The position numbers were made by a program, and so were the translations under genes. The notes under the pieces are model-generated. The model was not told the DNA's origin, did no database searches, and saw only the letters and a program-made list of their open reading frames with translations. Positions 1 to 6,558 of a stretch of DNA of 10,145 nt are shown in pieces (the stretch's first letter is position 1; each line of letters starts with the position of its first letter). Source of the stretch: Vicinamibacteria bacterium (GTDB lineage: Bacteria > Acidobacteriota > Vicinamibacteria > Fen-336 > JAGNNV01); the NCBI GenBank assembly GCA_016650185.1, contig JAENWE010000004.1:1-10145 (forward strand), in the 5' to 3' direction.

Positions 1-100
1 CTTCCTTGGCCTTCTTCTGAATGGGCATGGTGGCATGAGAGACAGTGGCGCCGGCGAGAAGAACGCAGGCGGTGAGGACACCGGCAAGAGGCTTATTCAT
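1..100 (-). CDS. small periplasmic monoheme cytochrome c paralogue, 5' end only
   Basis: The first 33 codons of a gene running off the left edge. The start ATG is the complement of 98-100, with an AAGGA ribosome-binding site about 10 nt upstream. The visible peptide begins MNKPLAGVLT, has a Sec-type hydrophobic stretch and a likely cleavage after SHA, and matches the neighbouring small cytochrome at 141-413 at 21 of 33 positions with no gap, including SHATM and IQK. It is therefore a tandem duplicate, 40 nt downstream of its sister and in the same operon. The heme site is not in the window, so calling it a cytochrome rests on the paralogy. It could end as a one-heme protein like its neighbour, or be longer. 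Confidence 0.75.
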   Translation of the reverse strand, partial: MNKPLAGVLTACVLLAGATVSHATMPIQKKAKE

Positions 101-122
101 GGTTTTCATTCCTTATCGCTGA

Positions 123-142
123 AGGGGCGCGACCCGGCCCCT
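123..142 (-). other. short inverted repeat between the two small cytochrome genes
   Basis: AGGGGC (123-128) and GCCCCT (137-142) can pair as a 6-bp GC-rich stem with an 8-nt loop. One arm overlaps the TAG stop codon (141-143) of the small cytochrome gene. There is no following T-run, so it does not look like a complete intrinsic terminator. It may act as an intercistronic hairpin affecting mRNA stability or the level of the downstream paralogue, or be chance in GC-rich DNA. Confidence 0.35.
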
Positions 143-413
143 ACTTCTTGGTTTCGACGAATTCCTTGAGCCAGGCCACGTCGACTTCCTTGGCCTTCTT
201 CTCTTCCTTCATCTTGACGAGGAAAGTGCCTCGTTCGTTGTGGGTGACCGACTTTCCCTTGACCGGAATCTTCTCGTTGTGGCAGTAGAGACAGTTGGTC
301 GCCGGGTAGGCCGCCGCCTTGGCCTCCTTCTGGATCTTCATGGTGGCATGGGAGGGGGCCACGCTCACCAGGAGGGCGAAGGCGGTGAGGATTCCGATGA
401 GGGGCTTGTTCAT
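141..413 (-). CDS. small periplasmic monoheme cytochrome c
   Basis: A 90-residue protein with a Sec signal peptide (about 1-23, cleavage likely after SHA), leaving a mature chain of about 67 residues. One heme c attachment site, CLYCH, lies at residues 41-45. Met68 in a lysine-rich segment is the only obvious methionine after the heme site and is a candidate distal ligand, though this is not certain. The second half is rich in Lys and Glu. It does not match a cytochrome family I can name. It lies 57 nt downstream of the MtrB/PioB-like porin gene and 40 nt upstream of a paralogue, so it is probably co-transcribed with the porin-cytochrome conduit. The likely role is a small soluble electron carrier (PioC is a functional but not a sequence analogue). 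The start is supported by AAAGGA about 13 nt upstream and by the same start in the paralogue. Confidence 0.8.
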   Translation of the reverse strand: MNKPLIGILTAFALLVSVAPSHATMKIQKEAKAAAYPATNCLYCHNEKIPVKGKSVTHNERGTFLVKMKEEKKAKEVDVAWLKEFVETKK

Positions 414-470
414 TGGCTCAATTCATCCTTTGGGTCAGGGGAAACGGAAGGGAAACGACTTCGACCAGTC

Positions 471-2876
471 TCACCAATGGTAAGTGACACGGACATACGC
501 GACCTTCGCGGTGTAGTCCCCGTCGACGGCGGCGAGGAAGAAGGAGGCAGGGATGTAGCTCGTCACCCCGGTGGATTGGGCGTCGTTGACCTTGTAGTCC
601 TCGATCCAGCCGCCCAGAGAGAGTGCCCAGTCGGGCGCGAACTGGTATTTCGCTTCCGCTGAGAATGTGCCGATCTTCGTGTCGTCGAACAGCGGGATGC
701 TCTGAACCCCCCCGGTGCTGAGGCGGGCGTTGGCCGGCGCCCCGCCCAGAGGCGCGAAGATCGCATTGTTCCCATTGACCTTCTGATACCGGCCCTGGAG
801 ATTGAGGAACCACTTGTCGGGCACGAGGGTGAACTCGGCGCCCACGCCCATCGAGTTGGTCTTGTCGTCGACGGAGGACGTCCAGTTATCAACCGGGTTG
901 TTGGAGGGGGTGGCTCCGCTCTGACGGCCCGCCTGCAGGTTCTTGAGCTTCTCGTAGGTGTAGAACGCGTACAGATTCGCGTTCTCGCTGGCCACGAAGT
1001 CGAGATCGAGGGACACGGTATCAAAATCGGCGCTCTGGAGGCCGAACAGGCTTTCCTTGTAGTCATCCTTGGTGCGGAGATATCCGACCGAGAAGGTCAC
1101 CTTGTCGTTGGGAGAAATCGAGGCTTGAGCGCCGATTCGTTCGATGTCCTTCTTGGACTGGTCGTAGCGGAGATTGCAGACCGTACCCGAGGGACAAAGC
1201 GGCTGCCCGTTGGTTTGAATGGTGCCAGGTTCCACGGCCAGGAGGTTCGCTGGTTCCCCCGGCTGCTGGAAGGAGGCGTCCTCGGACTTTTCGATTTCGA
1301 GACCATCGAAATCGCGGGAGGCCATCTCGTAGCTGCCGCGGAAGACGAGCCAGTCGGAAGTGTGAAGGACCGCGGCGATGCTGGCCCCGGTCTCCTTGGT
1401 GTCCTCGGTCTCCCGGAACGTGCGCTCCATCTTGATGTGCTTGAGACCGCCCTGCAAGGAGAGGTCGCCGAATCGGTAGCCGATGGTGGCGTCGAACTGA
1501 TCATTCTTGTAGCCGTAGGGAACGCTGATCCGGGGGAGGTCCTCCCAGACTCCGTCGAAGCGAACGTAGCCGGGGAACGACAGCCGCGGCGTCTTGTTGT
1601 CCATCTCGTACGACCGGTAGCGCGCGCTCAGGGACAGATCGTTCATCGGCTGCGAGGTGAAGAACAGATTGAAGGACGTGATATCGGCCTTGCCGTCCAG
1701 ACGGCTCGCGGGAAGGGTTCCCGCGTCGCTGGCCCGCAGCGGATCCACGATCGCGGTGTTCGTGGTGTAGGCGAGGAACGGAGACTCGTTCTGCTTCCAC
1801 TGACCCAATGAGGCATCGGCGGAGAGCCGGGTGCGGTGGCTCATCTTGAACATCACCGACGCGTTCGCGATGAACGCCTCGTTGTCCGGAGGCAGGGACA
1901 TGCGCCCGAAGACCGGTCCGCCGACCGAACCAGAACCGGGCGCGGTGTACGCGGAAGCGTCGGTCGAGTCGGTGATGCGGAACGGGTTGTCGAAGGTGAG
2001 CGACTCGATCCGGTTCGCGAACTGGTTCACGTGAACGCCCGCGCGCAAAACGCCCCACGTGCCTTCGTACTGGCCCTCCGCCCCGAAATCCTGGGTGAGG
2101 TAGTGGACCGGCTCGGGCAACTCGACCACGTTCCCGAAGCCGAAGGAGGTGCCGGAGGCCGCCCGCGAACCGGTGCGCCGTTCGCGAGAATAGGTGACCC
2201 TGAACTCCACCGGGTCGCTCGGCTTCGCAATGAAGGCCACATTACCTCGTTCGCGGGTCAGCTTGACGTCGACCCGGTTTCCCGCCGCGAGCGACGGGGA
2301 GACGAGGTTCAAAAGGAACGGGTAGGTCCCCCTCACGTTGCTGGCCGTGGTCCCGAGGGTGGTCTGGAAGGCATTCTGGATGGTGTCGCTCACCTCCCAC
2401 ACGCCCGGACTGGTCTCCTCGAGGATGGTTCGCCCGTCATTGCCGAAGTTGTGGGGAATGCGGTTGTAGTCGCCTTCGAGGCCCCACTTGACCTCGCGGA
2501 GCCGCATCCGGAAGCGCTGGTCGGTCTGCTTGACGTTTTCGCCCAGGAAGTCGTACAGAAGTCCCTTCTTCCTCCCCTGGAACCGGAAATAGGGGGCCAC
2601 GACGCCGTTTGGAACATCGCGATACTCCATGAACTTCGAGGAGATGGTGTCGCTGTCCGTCTGCTGGGCGCCGAACGAGACCGTGTTCGACCGCCAGTCT
2701 TCGACCATGGGCGCGGCGGGGGCGGCTGGGGCCGCTTGCACCGGCGCCACGGCGGGCGCGGGCGCGGGCTTGGTCGCTGTTTCGACGACGGGTGTCTCCT
2801 TGGACGGAGCCTTGTTTTCGGCGGAGGTGATGGCCGCGAATGCGACGAGGGTTGAAGCAAGGATGATGGTTTTCAT
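471..2876 (-). CDS. MtrB/PioB-family outer-membrane beta-barrel protein
   Basis: An 801-residue protein with a signal peptide (MKTIILASTL, about 1-19), a Pro/Ala-rich linker (about 37-57), then a long barrel region with alternating amphipathic strands such as DFLGENVKQTDQRFRMRLRE and a C-terminal KVAYVRVTYHW. The terminal aromatic residue is the usual BAM insertion signal. Length, start motif and its position next to a decaheme cytochrome fit the MtrB/PioB family, which forms a sheath holding an MtrA-type cytochrome through the outer membrane. The N-terminal CXXC described for Shewanella MtrB is absent; the only cysteines noticed are Cys561 and Cys567, probably in a loop. The open frame extends upstream, but the start at 2876 is chosen for its signal peptide and the GGGAGG ribosome-binding site 5 nt away. 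The gene starts 2 nt after the decaheme stop. The family is secure; the direction of electron flow is unknown. Confidence 0.9.
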   Translation of the reverse strand: MKTIILASTLVAFAAITSAENKAPSKETPVVETATKPAPAPAVAPVQAAPAAPAAPMVEDWRSNTVSFGAQQTDSDTISSKFMEYRDVPNGVVAPYFRFQGRKKGLLYDFLGENVKQTDQRFRMRLREVKWGLEGDYNRIPHNFGNDGRTILEETSPGVWEVSDTIQNAFQTTLGTTASNVRGTYPFLLNLVSPSLAAGNRVDVKLTRERGNVAFIAKPSDPVEFRVTYSRERRTGSRAASGTSFGFGNVVELPEPVHYLTQDFGAEGQYEGTWGVLRAGVHVNQFANRIESLTFDNPFRITDSTDASAYTAPGSGSVGGPVFGRMSLPPDNEAFIANASVMFKMSHRTRLSADASLGQWKQNESPFLAYTTNTAIVDPLRASDAGTLPASRLDGKADITSFNLFFTSQPMNDLSLSARYRSYEMDNKTPRLSFPGYVRFDGVWEDLPRISVPYGYKNDQFDATIGYRFGDLSLQGGLKHIKMERTFRETEDTKETGASIAAVLHTSDWLVFRGSYEMASRDFDGLEIEKSEDASFQQPGEPANLLAVEPGTIQTNGQPLCPSGTVCNLRYDQSKKDIERIGAQASISPNDKVTFSVGYLRTKDDYKESLFGLQSADFDTVSLDLDFVASENANLYAFYTYEKLKNLQAGRQSGATPSNNPVDNWTSSVDDKTNSMGVGAEFTLVPDKWFLNLQGRYQKVNGNNAIFAPLGGAPANARLSTGGVQSIPLFDDTKIGTFSAEAKYQFAPDWALSLGGWIEDYKVNDAQSTGVTSYIPASFFLAAVDGDYTAKVAYVRVTYHW

Positions 2877-2878
2877 GA

Positions 2879-3844
2879 CTACCTCCCGAGGTACGGCCCT
2901 GAAGGATGGTTGCTGCCATGCACGTTCTGATGGCAGTTCTTGCACGCGTGCTCGATCGCGCGGTTGCTGACGGAAGCCCCGGTGAGGGCGTTGTTGCCGT
3001 CATACAGGGTGCCCGGATGCCGGGTGTTGAGGTGGCAGCGCTGGCACAGGAAGGGGAGCTTGGCCACGAGCAGCTTGTCGTGGTTCGAGCCGTGTGGGTC
3101 GTGGCAGTTGGCGCAGTTCTCGCGAACCGGCGCGTGCTCCCACAGGAACGGGCCCCGCTTCTCGGTGTGGCAGGTGTAGCAGGTGTCATTGATCCAGGCC
3201 GTTTTCAACATCTTGGGCTGCGAGCCGTCGTGCGGGTTGTGGCAACTGGCGCAATCGAGTTTGCCCTCGCGAATCGGATGATGCGACGTGCGCATGGTCT
3301 TGGCCCGGATCTGGGGGTGGCAGCCGAAACAGGTCTCGGAGTCCTTGACCGTCTTGAATTGGGAACGTACCGACTTGAAGCTGTGGACAGAGTGGCAGGA
3401 GATGCAACTCACGTCCTTGCGGTCATGAACGCTGCCCGCGAAGTGAGTCCGGTCACCCTTTTCATGGCAACCCAGGCAGATCGCGGTGACCTCTCGGGCG
3501 GGAAGGTCCTTGACCGAGGGCCCCGGCGTTTCCTTGCCATCGGCCCGATCCGTCGAATGCTGAATAGCCTTGGCCCGGTCGTGACAGGTGGCGCAGCCCT
3601 CTTCCAGGGTTCCATGCTTGGTCTGCTCCATTTTGGTGACCGCGGCCTCGTGGCAGGACTTGCAGTCCGTGGCGTCGAAAGGGCCGTGGTCCATCGGAGC
3701 GGCGGCGGTTGAGCCCGGCGCCTGCATGACCACCTGCGGCGGCATCGCCTGACCTGAGCTGCGAACGCTGACCGCGGCGGCCAGAGGGGCCAGCAGCGCC
3801 AAGCCCAGCAGGCTCAGCGGGAGTGTCCAGAGATTTCTTCGCAT
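2879..3844 (-). CDS. periplasmic decaheme cytochrome c, MtrA/DmsE/PioA-like
   Basis: A 321-residue protein with a signal peptide (MRRNLWTLPL, hydrophobic to about 25), a short Pro/Ala/Met linker, and ten CXXCH heme c sites whose first cysteines are at 61, 84, 123, 147, 172, 198, 222, 244, 267 and 301. The paired spacing, repeated HxxH/NPHDGS-type segments and the C-terminal HGSNHPSG motif are typical of the DmsE/MtrA decaheme family, where the cytochrome plugs into an MtrB-type barrel and carries electrons across the outer membrane. The barrel gene follows after 2 nt. The frame stays open to 4123, but that extension has no signal sequence at its front; the chosen ATG has AAGGG upstream and places the signal peptide correctly. 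PioA-like proteins have a longer N-terminal extension, which this lacks, so it is closer to MtrA/DmsE in layout. Confidence 0.93.
   Translation of the reverse strand: MRRNLWTLPLSLLGLALLAPLAAAVSVRSSGQAMPPQVVMQAPGSTAAAPMDHGPFDATDCKSCHEAAVTKMEQTKHGTLEEGCATCHDRAKAIQHSTDRADGKETPGPSVKDLPAREVTAICLGCHEKGDRTHFAGSVHDRKDVSCISCHSVHSFKSVRSQFKTVKDSETCFGCHPQIRAKTMRTSHHPIREGKLDCASCHNPHDGSQPKMLKTAWINDTCYTCHTEKRGPFLWEHAPVRENCANCHDPHGSNHDKLLVAKLPFLCQRCHLNTRHPGTLYDGNNALTGASVSNRAIEHACKNCHQNVHGSNHPSGPYLGR
2882..2887 (-). promoter_or_regulatory. strong ribosome-binding site of the porin gene
   Basis: GGGAGG on the minus strand, 5 nt before the ATG at 2876. It lies within the last codons of the decaheme gene, whose TAG stop (2881-2879) is 2 nt from the porin ATG. 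This arrangement favours translational coupling, so that the cytochrome and its sheath are made together. It also settles the porin start against the longer open frame. Confidence 0.75.
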
Positions 3845-4019
3845 TTTTGCACCCTTCCCTTCTGGCGTCCAGGGAAGATCCTGGGTTCCAGTCATCGAGT
3901 TGTCGCTCAGTTTCGCCTCGGGCACGGCTCGCGTCTGTTCGGCACCGAACCCAGACTTTTCGGAGGTCGTATCAACGGTATTCATTCGAGGGAAGTATGG
4001 TGGAGCGCAGTTCCCCGAG

Positions 4020-4059
4020 GAATGAGCCGAACGGCTTTTCCGTTGATGCAAAGGCATCA
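4020..4059 (+). repeat. copy A of a ~40-bp repeat also found at the start of the PAS-LuxR gene
   Basis: GAATGAGCCGAACG (4020-4033) and GTTGATGCAAAGGCATCA (4042-4059) are both identical to copy B (7144-7157 and 7167-7184), with an unlike spacer of 8 nt here against 9 nt there. The one-base difference means the reading frame of copy B is not kept here. The second block contains the palindrome TGATGC-AAAG-GCATCA. It lies about 180 nt upstream of the decaheme start. It may be an operator, a dispersed extragenic repeat, or a remnant duplicate of the regulator's 5' end. Confidence 0.7.
4031..4045. other. small hairpin adjoining the repeat palindrome
   Basis: AACGG-CTTTT-CCGTT is a 5-bp inverted repeat that abuts the TGATGC-N4-GCATCA palindrome at 4044-4059. 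Together they could form two successive hairpins downstream of the nine-heme gene and upstream of the decaheme gene. Copy B near 7157 does not preserve this first hairpin. There is no T-run, so it is a poor intrinsic terminator. Confidence 0.35.
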
Positions 4060-4157
4060 GGATCGGGTACGGGGGCATGGGAGGACGGCTTTCGGGGGGC
4101 TGGAACCGACCAAATCTGCTCAAGTTACGAGCTATCTCGCGATTCGTCGAGGCGGTT

Positions 4158-5447
4158 TCAGGCGTTCTTGTCCCGCTCGATCTCTCTCACCTTGAGCACG
4201 AGCCCCCCGATGACCGCGGCAATCACCACCAAAGACACGGTGAGACCCATCCGCCTTCGCCGCAACTCACTGAAGGCGCGCTCGCCCGCGGTGAGAGCGG
4301 TCTCGGCCGAGCCCATGCCTTCGTGGACAGCGGCCATGAAGCGCTCTTCGTCGAACGCATGGACGAGGACCCGGGCCTCGACCAGATGATTCTGGCCAGC
4401 GCGCAGCGCGAAACGGTCCGCATTGATCTCGACACCCGCGCGTTCGGCTCGGTCGAGCATGTCATTGGCTTCGGCCAGCCTGGCGCTCAACCCCTGGATG
4501 GCGCGTCCCATCCCCTCGGCGGACTTGAACTGCTTGTCCTCGGGTCCATGGCAATTGGTGCAGACTGATTTCGAGCCGATACCGAGCATCTCGTCGGTGG
4601 GGCGATGCACGGCGTGGTTGTCGTGGCAGGTCACGCACTGAATGGCCGGACTGAGATTCAAGCCCGGCTTCTTCCCTTCGGTTTCGCGGTACAGACTGCC
4701 CTCGCGACTGTGGCAGGATCCGCAAACCTGGGCCACGGTGGCGACGCCTGGGGGGGCGGCTCCGTGGCTGCCGTGGCAGTCGTTGCAAGTGGGCGCTGAC
4801 AGATCGCCCTTCTCATAGATGGCCCGGGCGTGAACGCTCGTCTTGTAAGCGGTGGCCTGGTTGGTTTCGAGGCCATACCGCGCCATGAGTTCGGGGTCGC
4901 TGTGGCACCGGGCGCACGTGTCCGCCACCTGCGTCGGGTGGACCTTCGACCTGGGGTCCTTGATCGCGCGGATGCCGTGGACGCCGTGGCAGTCGATGCA
5001 GACCGCGGTCCGGCTATCCCCCTTCGCGTTGCGCTGACCATGGACTGAAGTCCGGTACTCGCTCAACTGGTCCACTCTGATCTGGGGATTGAACGTCTTC
5101 ATATAGGCGGCGTCTCCGTGGCACCGCGCGCAGAAGAGCGGAACCTGGAGCCTGGTGGGCTTTTCTTTCCAGCCCTTTCGCTCATCGTGAGCCGCGGAAG
5201 GATCTTCATCGCCTCCCTTGGTCGGGTCGCCGCCGTGACAATCGTGGCAGGACAGCCCTCGTTGCATGTGGATGTCGTCGAGGTGCTTGGTGGGCTCGAG
5301 GGCGGGTCCGTCGAGTTGTTTGTGGCAGAGGATGCAACTGCTCTCCTGCTTTGCGGCATTGGGAGCGGCGGGAGTCTTGGCGTCTTGGGCGACGCTCCCC
5401 GAGGCTCCCGCCATCGCGAGGAACGTGACGAATAACCAGGTTCTCAT
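4158..5447 (-). CDS. membrane-anchored nine-heme cytochrome c, probable electron-accepting subunit of a bc-type complex
   Basis: A 429-residue protein with a signal peptide (MRTWLFVTFL, cleavage near residue 20) and nine CXXCH sites with first cysteines at 38, 67, 106, 150, 178, 221, 242, 271 and 296. Many are followed by the H-G-x-H-G spacing (CIDCHGVHG, CNDCHGSHG) seen in multiheme c3/NrfB-like folds. Residues about 306-396 are heme-free and predicted helical, then one membrane segment (400-418) and a short charged cytoplasmic tail. It starts 10 nt after the cytochrome b stop, so it is expected to work with that protein and the Rieske protein as the periplasmic acceptor in place of cytochrome c1/f, handing electrons to periplasmic carriers or the decaheme protein. 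The start is fixed by GAGG 8 nt upstream; the longer frame to 5528 lacks a leading signal peptide. Family assignment beyond 'multiheme cytochrome c' is not secure. Confidence 0.88.
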   Translation of the reverse strand: MRTWLFVTFLAMAGASGSVAQDAKTPAAPNAAKQESSCILCHKQLDGPALEPTKHLDDIHMQRGLSCHDCHGGDPTKGGDEDPSAAHDERKGWKEKPTRLQVPLFCARCHGDAAYMKTFNPQIRVDQLSEYRTSVHGQRNAKGDSRTAVCIDCHGVHGIRAIKDPRSKVHPTQVADTCARCHSDPELMARYGLETNQATAYKTSVHARAIYEKGDLSAPTCNDCHGSHGAAPPGVATVAQVCGSCHSREGSLYRETEGKKPGLNLSPAIQCVTCHDNHAVHRPTDEMLGIGSKSVCTNCHGPEDKQFKSAEGMGRAIQGLSARLAEANDMLDRAERAGVEINADRFALRAGQNHLVEARVLVHAFDEERFMAAVHEGMGSAETALTAGERAFSELRRRRMGLTVSLVVIAAVIGGLVLKVREIERDKNA

Positions 5448-5455
5448 GATTTCAG

Positions 5456-5459
5456 CCTC
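5456..5459 (-). promoter_or_regulatory. ribosome-binding site of the nine-heme gene, overlapping the cytochrome b stop codon
   Basis: GAGG on the minus strand lies 8 nt before the ATG at 5447 and overlaps the TGA stop of cytochrome b (5460-5458). It supports the start just before the signal peptide and suggests translational coupling of the two subunits. Confidence 0.55.
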
Positions 5460-6558
5460 ATTGCGGCCAATAGACCATCGCGGTGGCGACGGCCATGTAG
5501 AGCAGGGCCAGCCAACCCCCGACGGCAAACGCTCGGGTCACTCGGTTTCCAGGCCTGGGCGTGCGATCGAGAAACGGCACGGCAAACCAGATGATGAAAC
5601 CGAGGGTGATGGCCAGGATCCCCAGAACTTCTCCCTCAAAACCCAGGATGTGAGGGGGCAACATTTTCAGGGTCTGGAACATCCAGCCGAAGTACCACTC
5701 GGGCCGAATCCCGGCCGGCGCGGACGCGAAAGGGTCGGCCTTCTCTCCGAGTTCCCAGGGGAAGAGCGCCGCGAGTCCGGCGAGAACCCCGAGGGCCGCG
5801 CACCAGCCGATGGCATCCCGCAGGAGGAAGTTTGGAAGAAACGGGTATGAGCCCAGAGGCTTACCCGCGCGCTCCGCGTCGGCCTCAACTTGGGGGGGCA
5901 CGCTCATTCCGTGCTTCTGGACAAAAAGCAGGTGGGCGCCCAGGATGACGGTGGTCAGGGCAGGGAGTATGGCCACGTGGATTCCGTAGAAGCGGGTGAG
6001 GGTCGCGCCGGTCACCTGGTCTCCGCCCCGCAAAAGGCGCAGGGCGAACTCGCCGACCACCGGAACCCGCCCCGCCACTTCCGTGCCGACCTGGGTGGCG
6101 AAGAAAGCCAGAGTGTTCCAGGGCAGCAGGTAACCCGAGAAGCCAAAACCCATCATGAGCGCCAGCAGAACGGCCCCGGTGAGCCAGGTGAGTTCGCGAG
6201 GCTTTCGGAACGCTTTCAGGAAAAACGCGCTGAACATGTGGAGGAAGAGCACGAAGACCAGAAGATTCGCTGACCAGGAGTGAATGGATCGAATCAGCCA
6301 TCCGAAAGGAACCCGGGTCATGAGGAACTGGACGCTCTCAAACGCTTCGCCGGACGAGGGACGGTAGTACAGGAGGAGCAGTATCCCGGTGCCCACCTGG
6401 ATGCCGAACAGGAAGAGAGTCATCCCTCCCATGTAGTACCAGAAGGAGTGTCGATGGAGAGGGACCTTCTTCTCCCTTCCCATCTCAATGAGCTGCGAGA
6501 TCCCGACCCGCACCTCCACCCACTCTTGGACCGCGGCCAGGCGTTCTCGGGTGGTCAT
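5458..6558 (-). CDS. cytochrome b (b6/subunit IV fused type) of a Rieske/cytochrome b quinol oxidoreductase
   Basis: A 366-residue polytopic membrane protein. Heme b ligands are the pairs His93/His107 (13 residues between) and His194/His209 (14 between). The 14-residue spacing in the second pair is the b6-type signature, in contrast to 13 in mitochondrial-type cytochrome b. The quinol-oxidation (Qo) motif PEWY is at 286-289, in a C-terminal part that corresponds to subunit IV, so both halves are in one chain. GFSGYLLPWNTLAF (139-152) is the conserved segment after helix C. It overlaps the Rieske gene by 4 nt (ATGA) and is followed by the nine-heme gene. It oxidises membrane quinol at Qo, sending one electron to the Rieske centre and one through the two hemes b. 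The fused, b6-like form is known in several bacterial phyla with unusual bc complexes. Confidence 0.93.
   Translation of the reverse strand: MTTRERLAAVQEWVEVRVGISQLIEMGREKKVPLHRHSFWYYMGGMTLFLFGIQVGTGILLLLYYRPSSGEAFESVQFLMTRVPFGWLIRSIHSWSANLLVFVLFLHMFSAFFLKAFRKPRELTWLTGAVLLALMMGFGFSGYLLPWNTLAFFATQVGTEVAGRVPVVGEFALRLLRGGDQVTGATLTRFYGIHVAILPALTTVILGAHLLFVQKHGMSVPPQVEADAERAGKPLGSYPFLPNFLLRDAIGWCAALGVLAGLAALFPWELGEKADPFASAPAGIRPEWYFGWMFQTLKMLPPHILGFEGEVLGILAITLGFIIWFAVPFLDRTPRPGNRVTRAFAVGGWLALLYMAVATAMVYWPQ

Larger units (their letters stand above)
3845..4157 (-). other. 313-nt gap between nine-heme and decaheme genes; probable promoter region
   Basis: No convincing gene lies here. The decaheme frame stays open through it (to 4123), but the translated stretch lacks a signal sequence and looks like read-through of GC-rich DNA. 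The gap is long compared with 2-57 nt elsewhere in the cytochrome run, so a separate promoter for the decaheme-porin genes is likely. I could not pick out a confident -35/-10 pair or a terminator with a T-run. It contains the repeated element at 4020-4059 and two adjacent small hairpins described separately. Confidence 0.5.

Noticed and set aside
1836..2855. Long plus-strand open frame opposite the porin gene, and similar plus-strand frames opposite the cytochromes
   Set aside because: Arg/Gly/Val-rich translations with no domain features, exactly opposite well-supported genes; shadows of third-position GC.
3845..4123. Longer N-terminus for the decaheme cytochrome, as in PioA
   Set aside because: The open frame exists, but the signal peptide begins at 3844 with a ribosome-binding site just before it, and the extension has no export signal or heme site.
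4020..4157. Truncated second copy of the PAS-LuxR gene
   Set aside because: Only about 40 bp match; the following sequence encodes no PAS-like residues in any frame and the frame is shifted inside the repeat.
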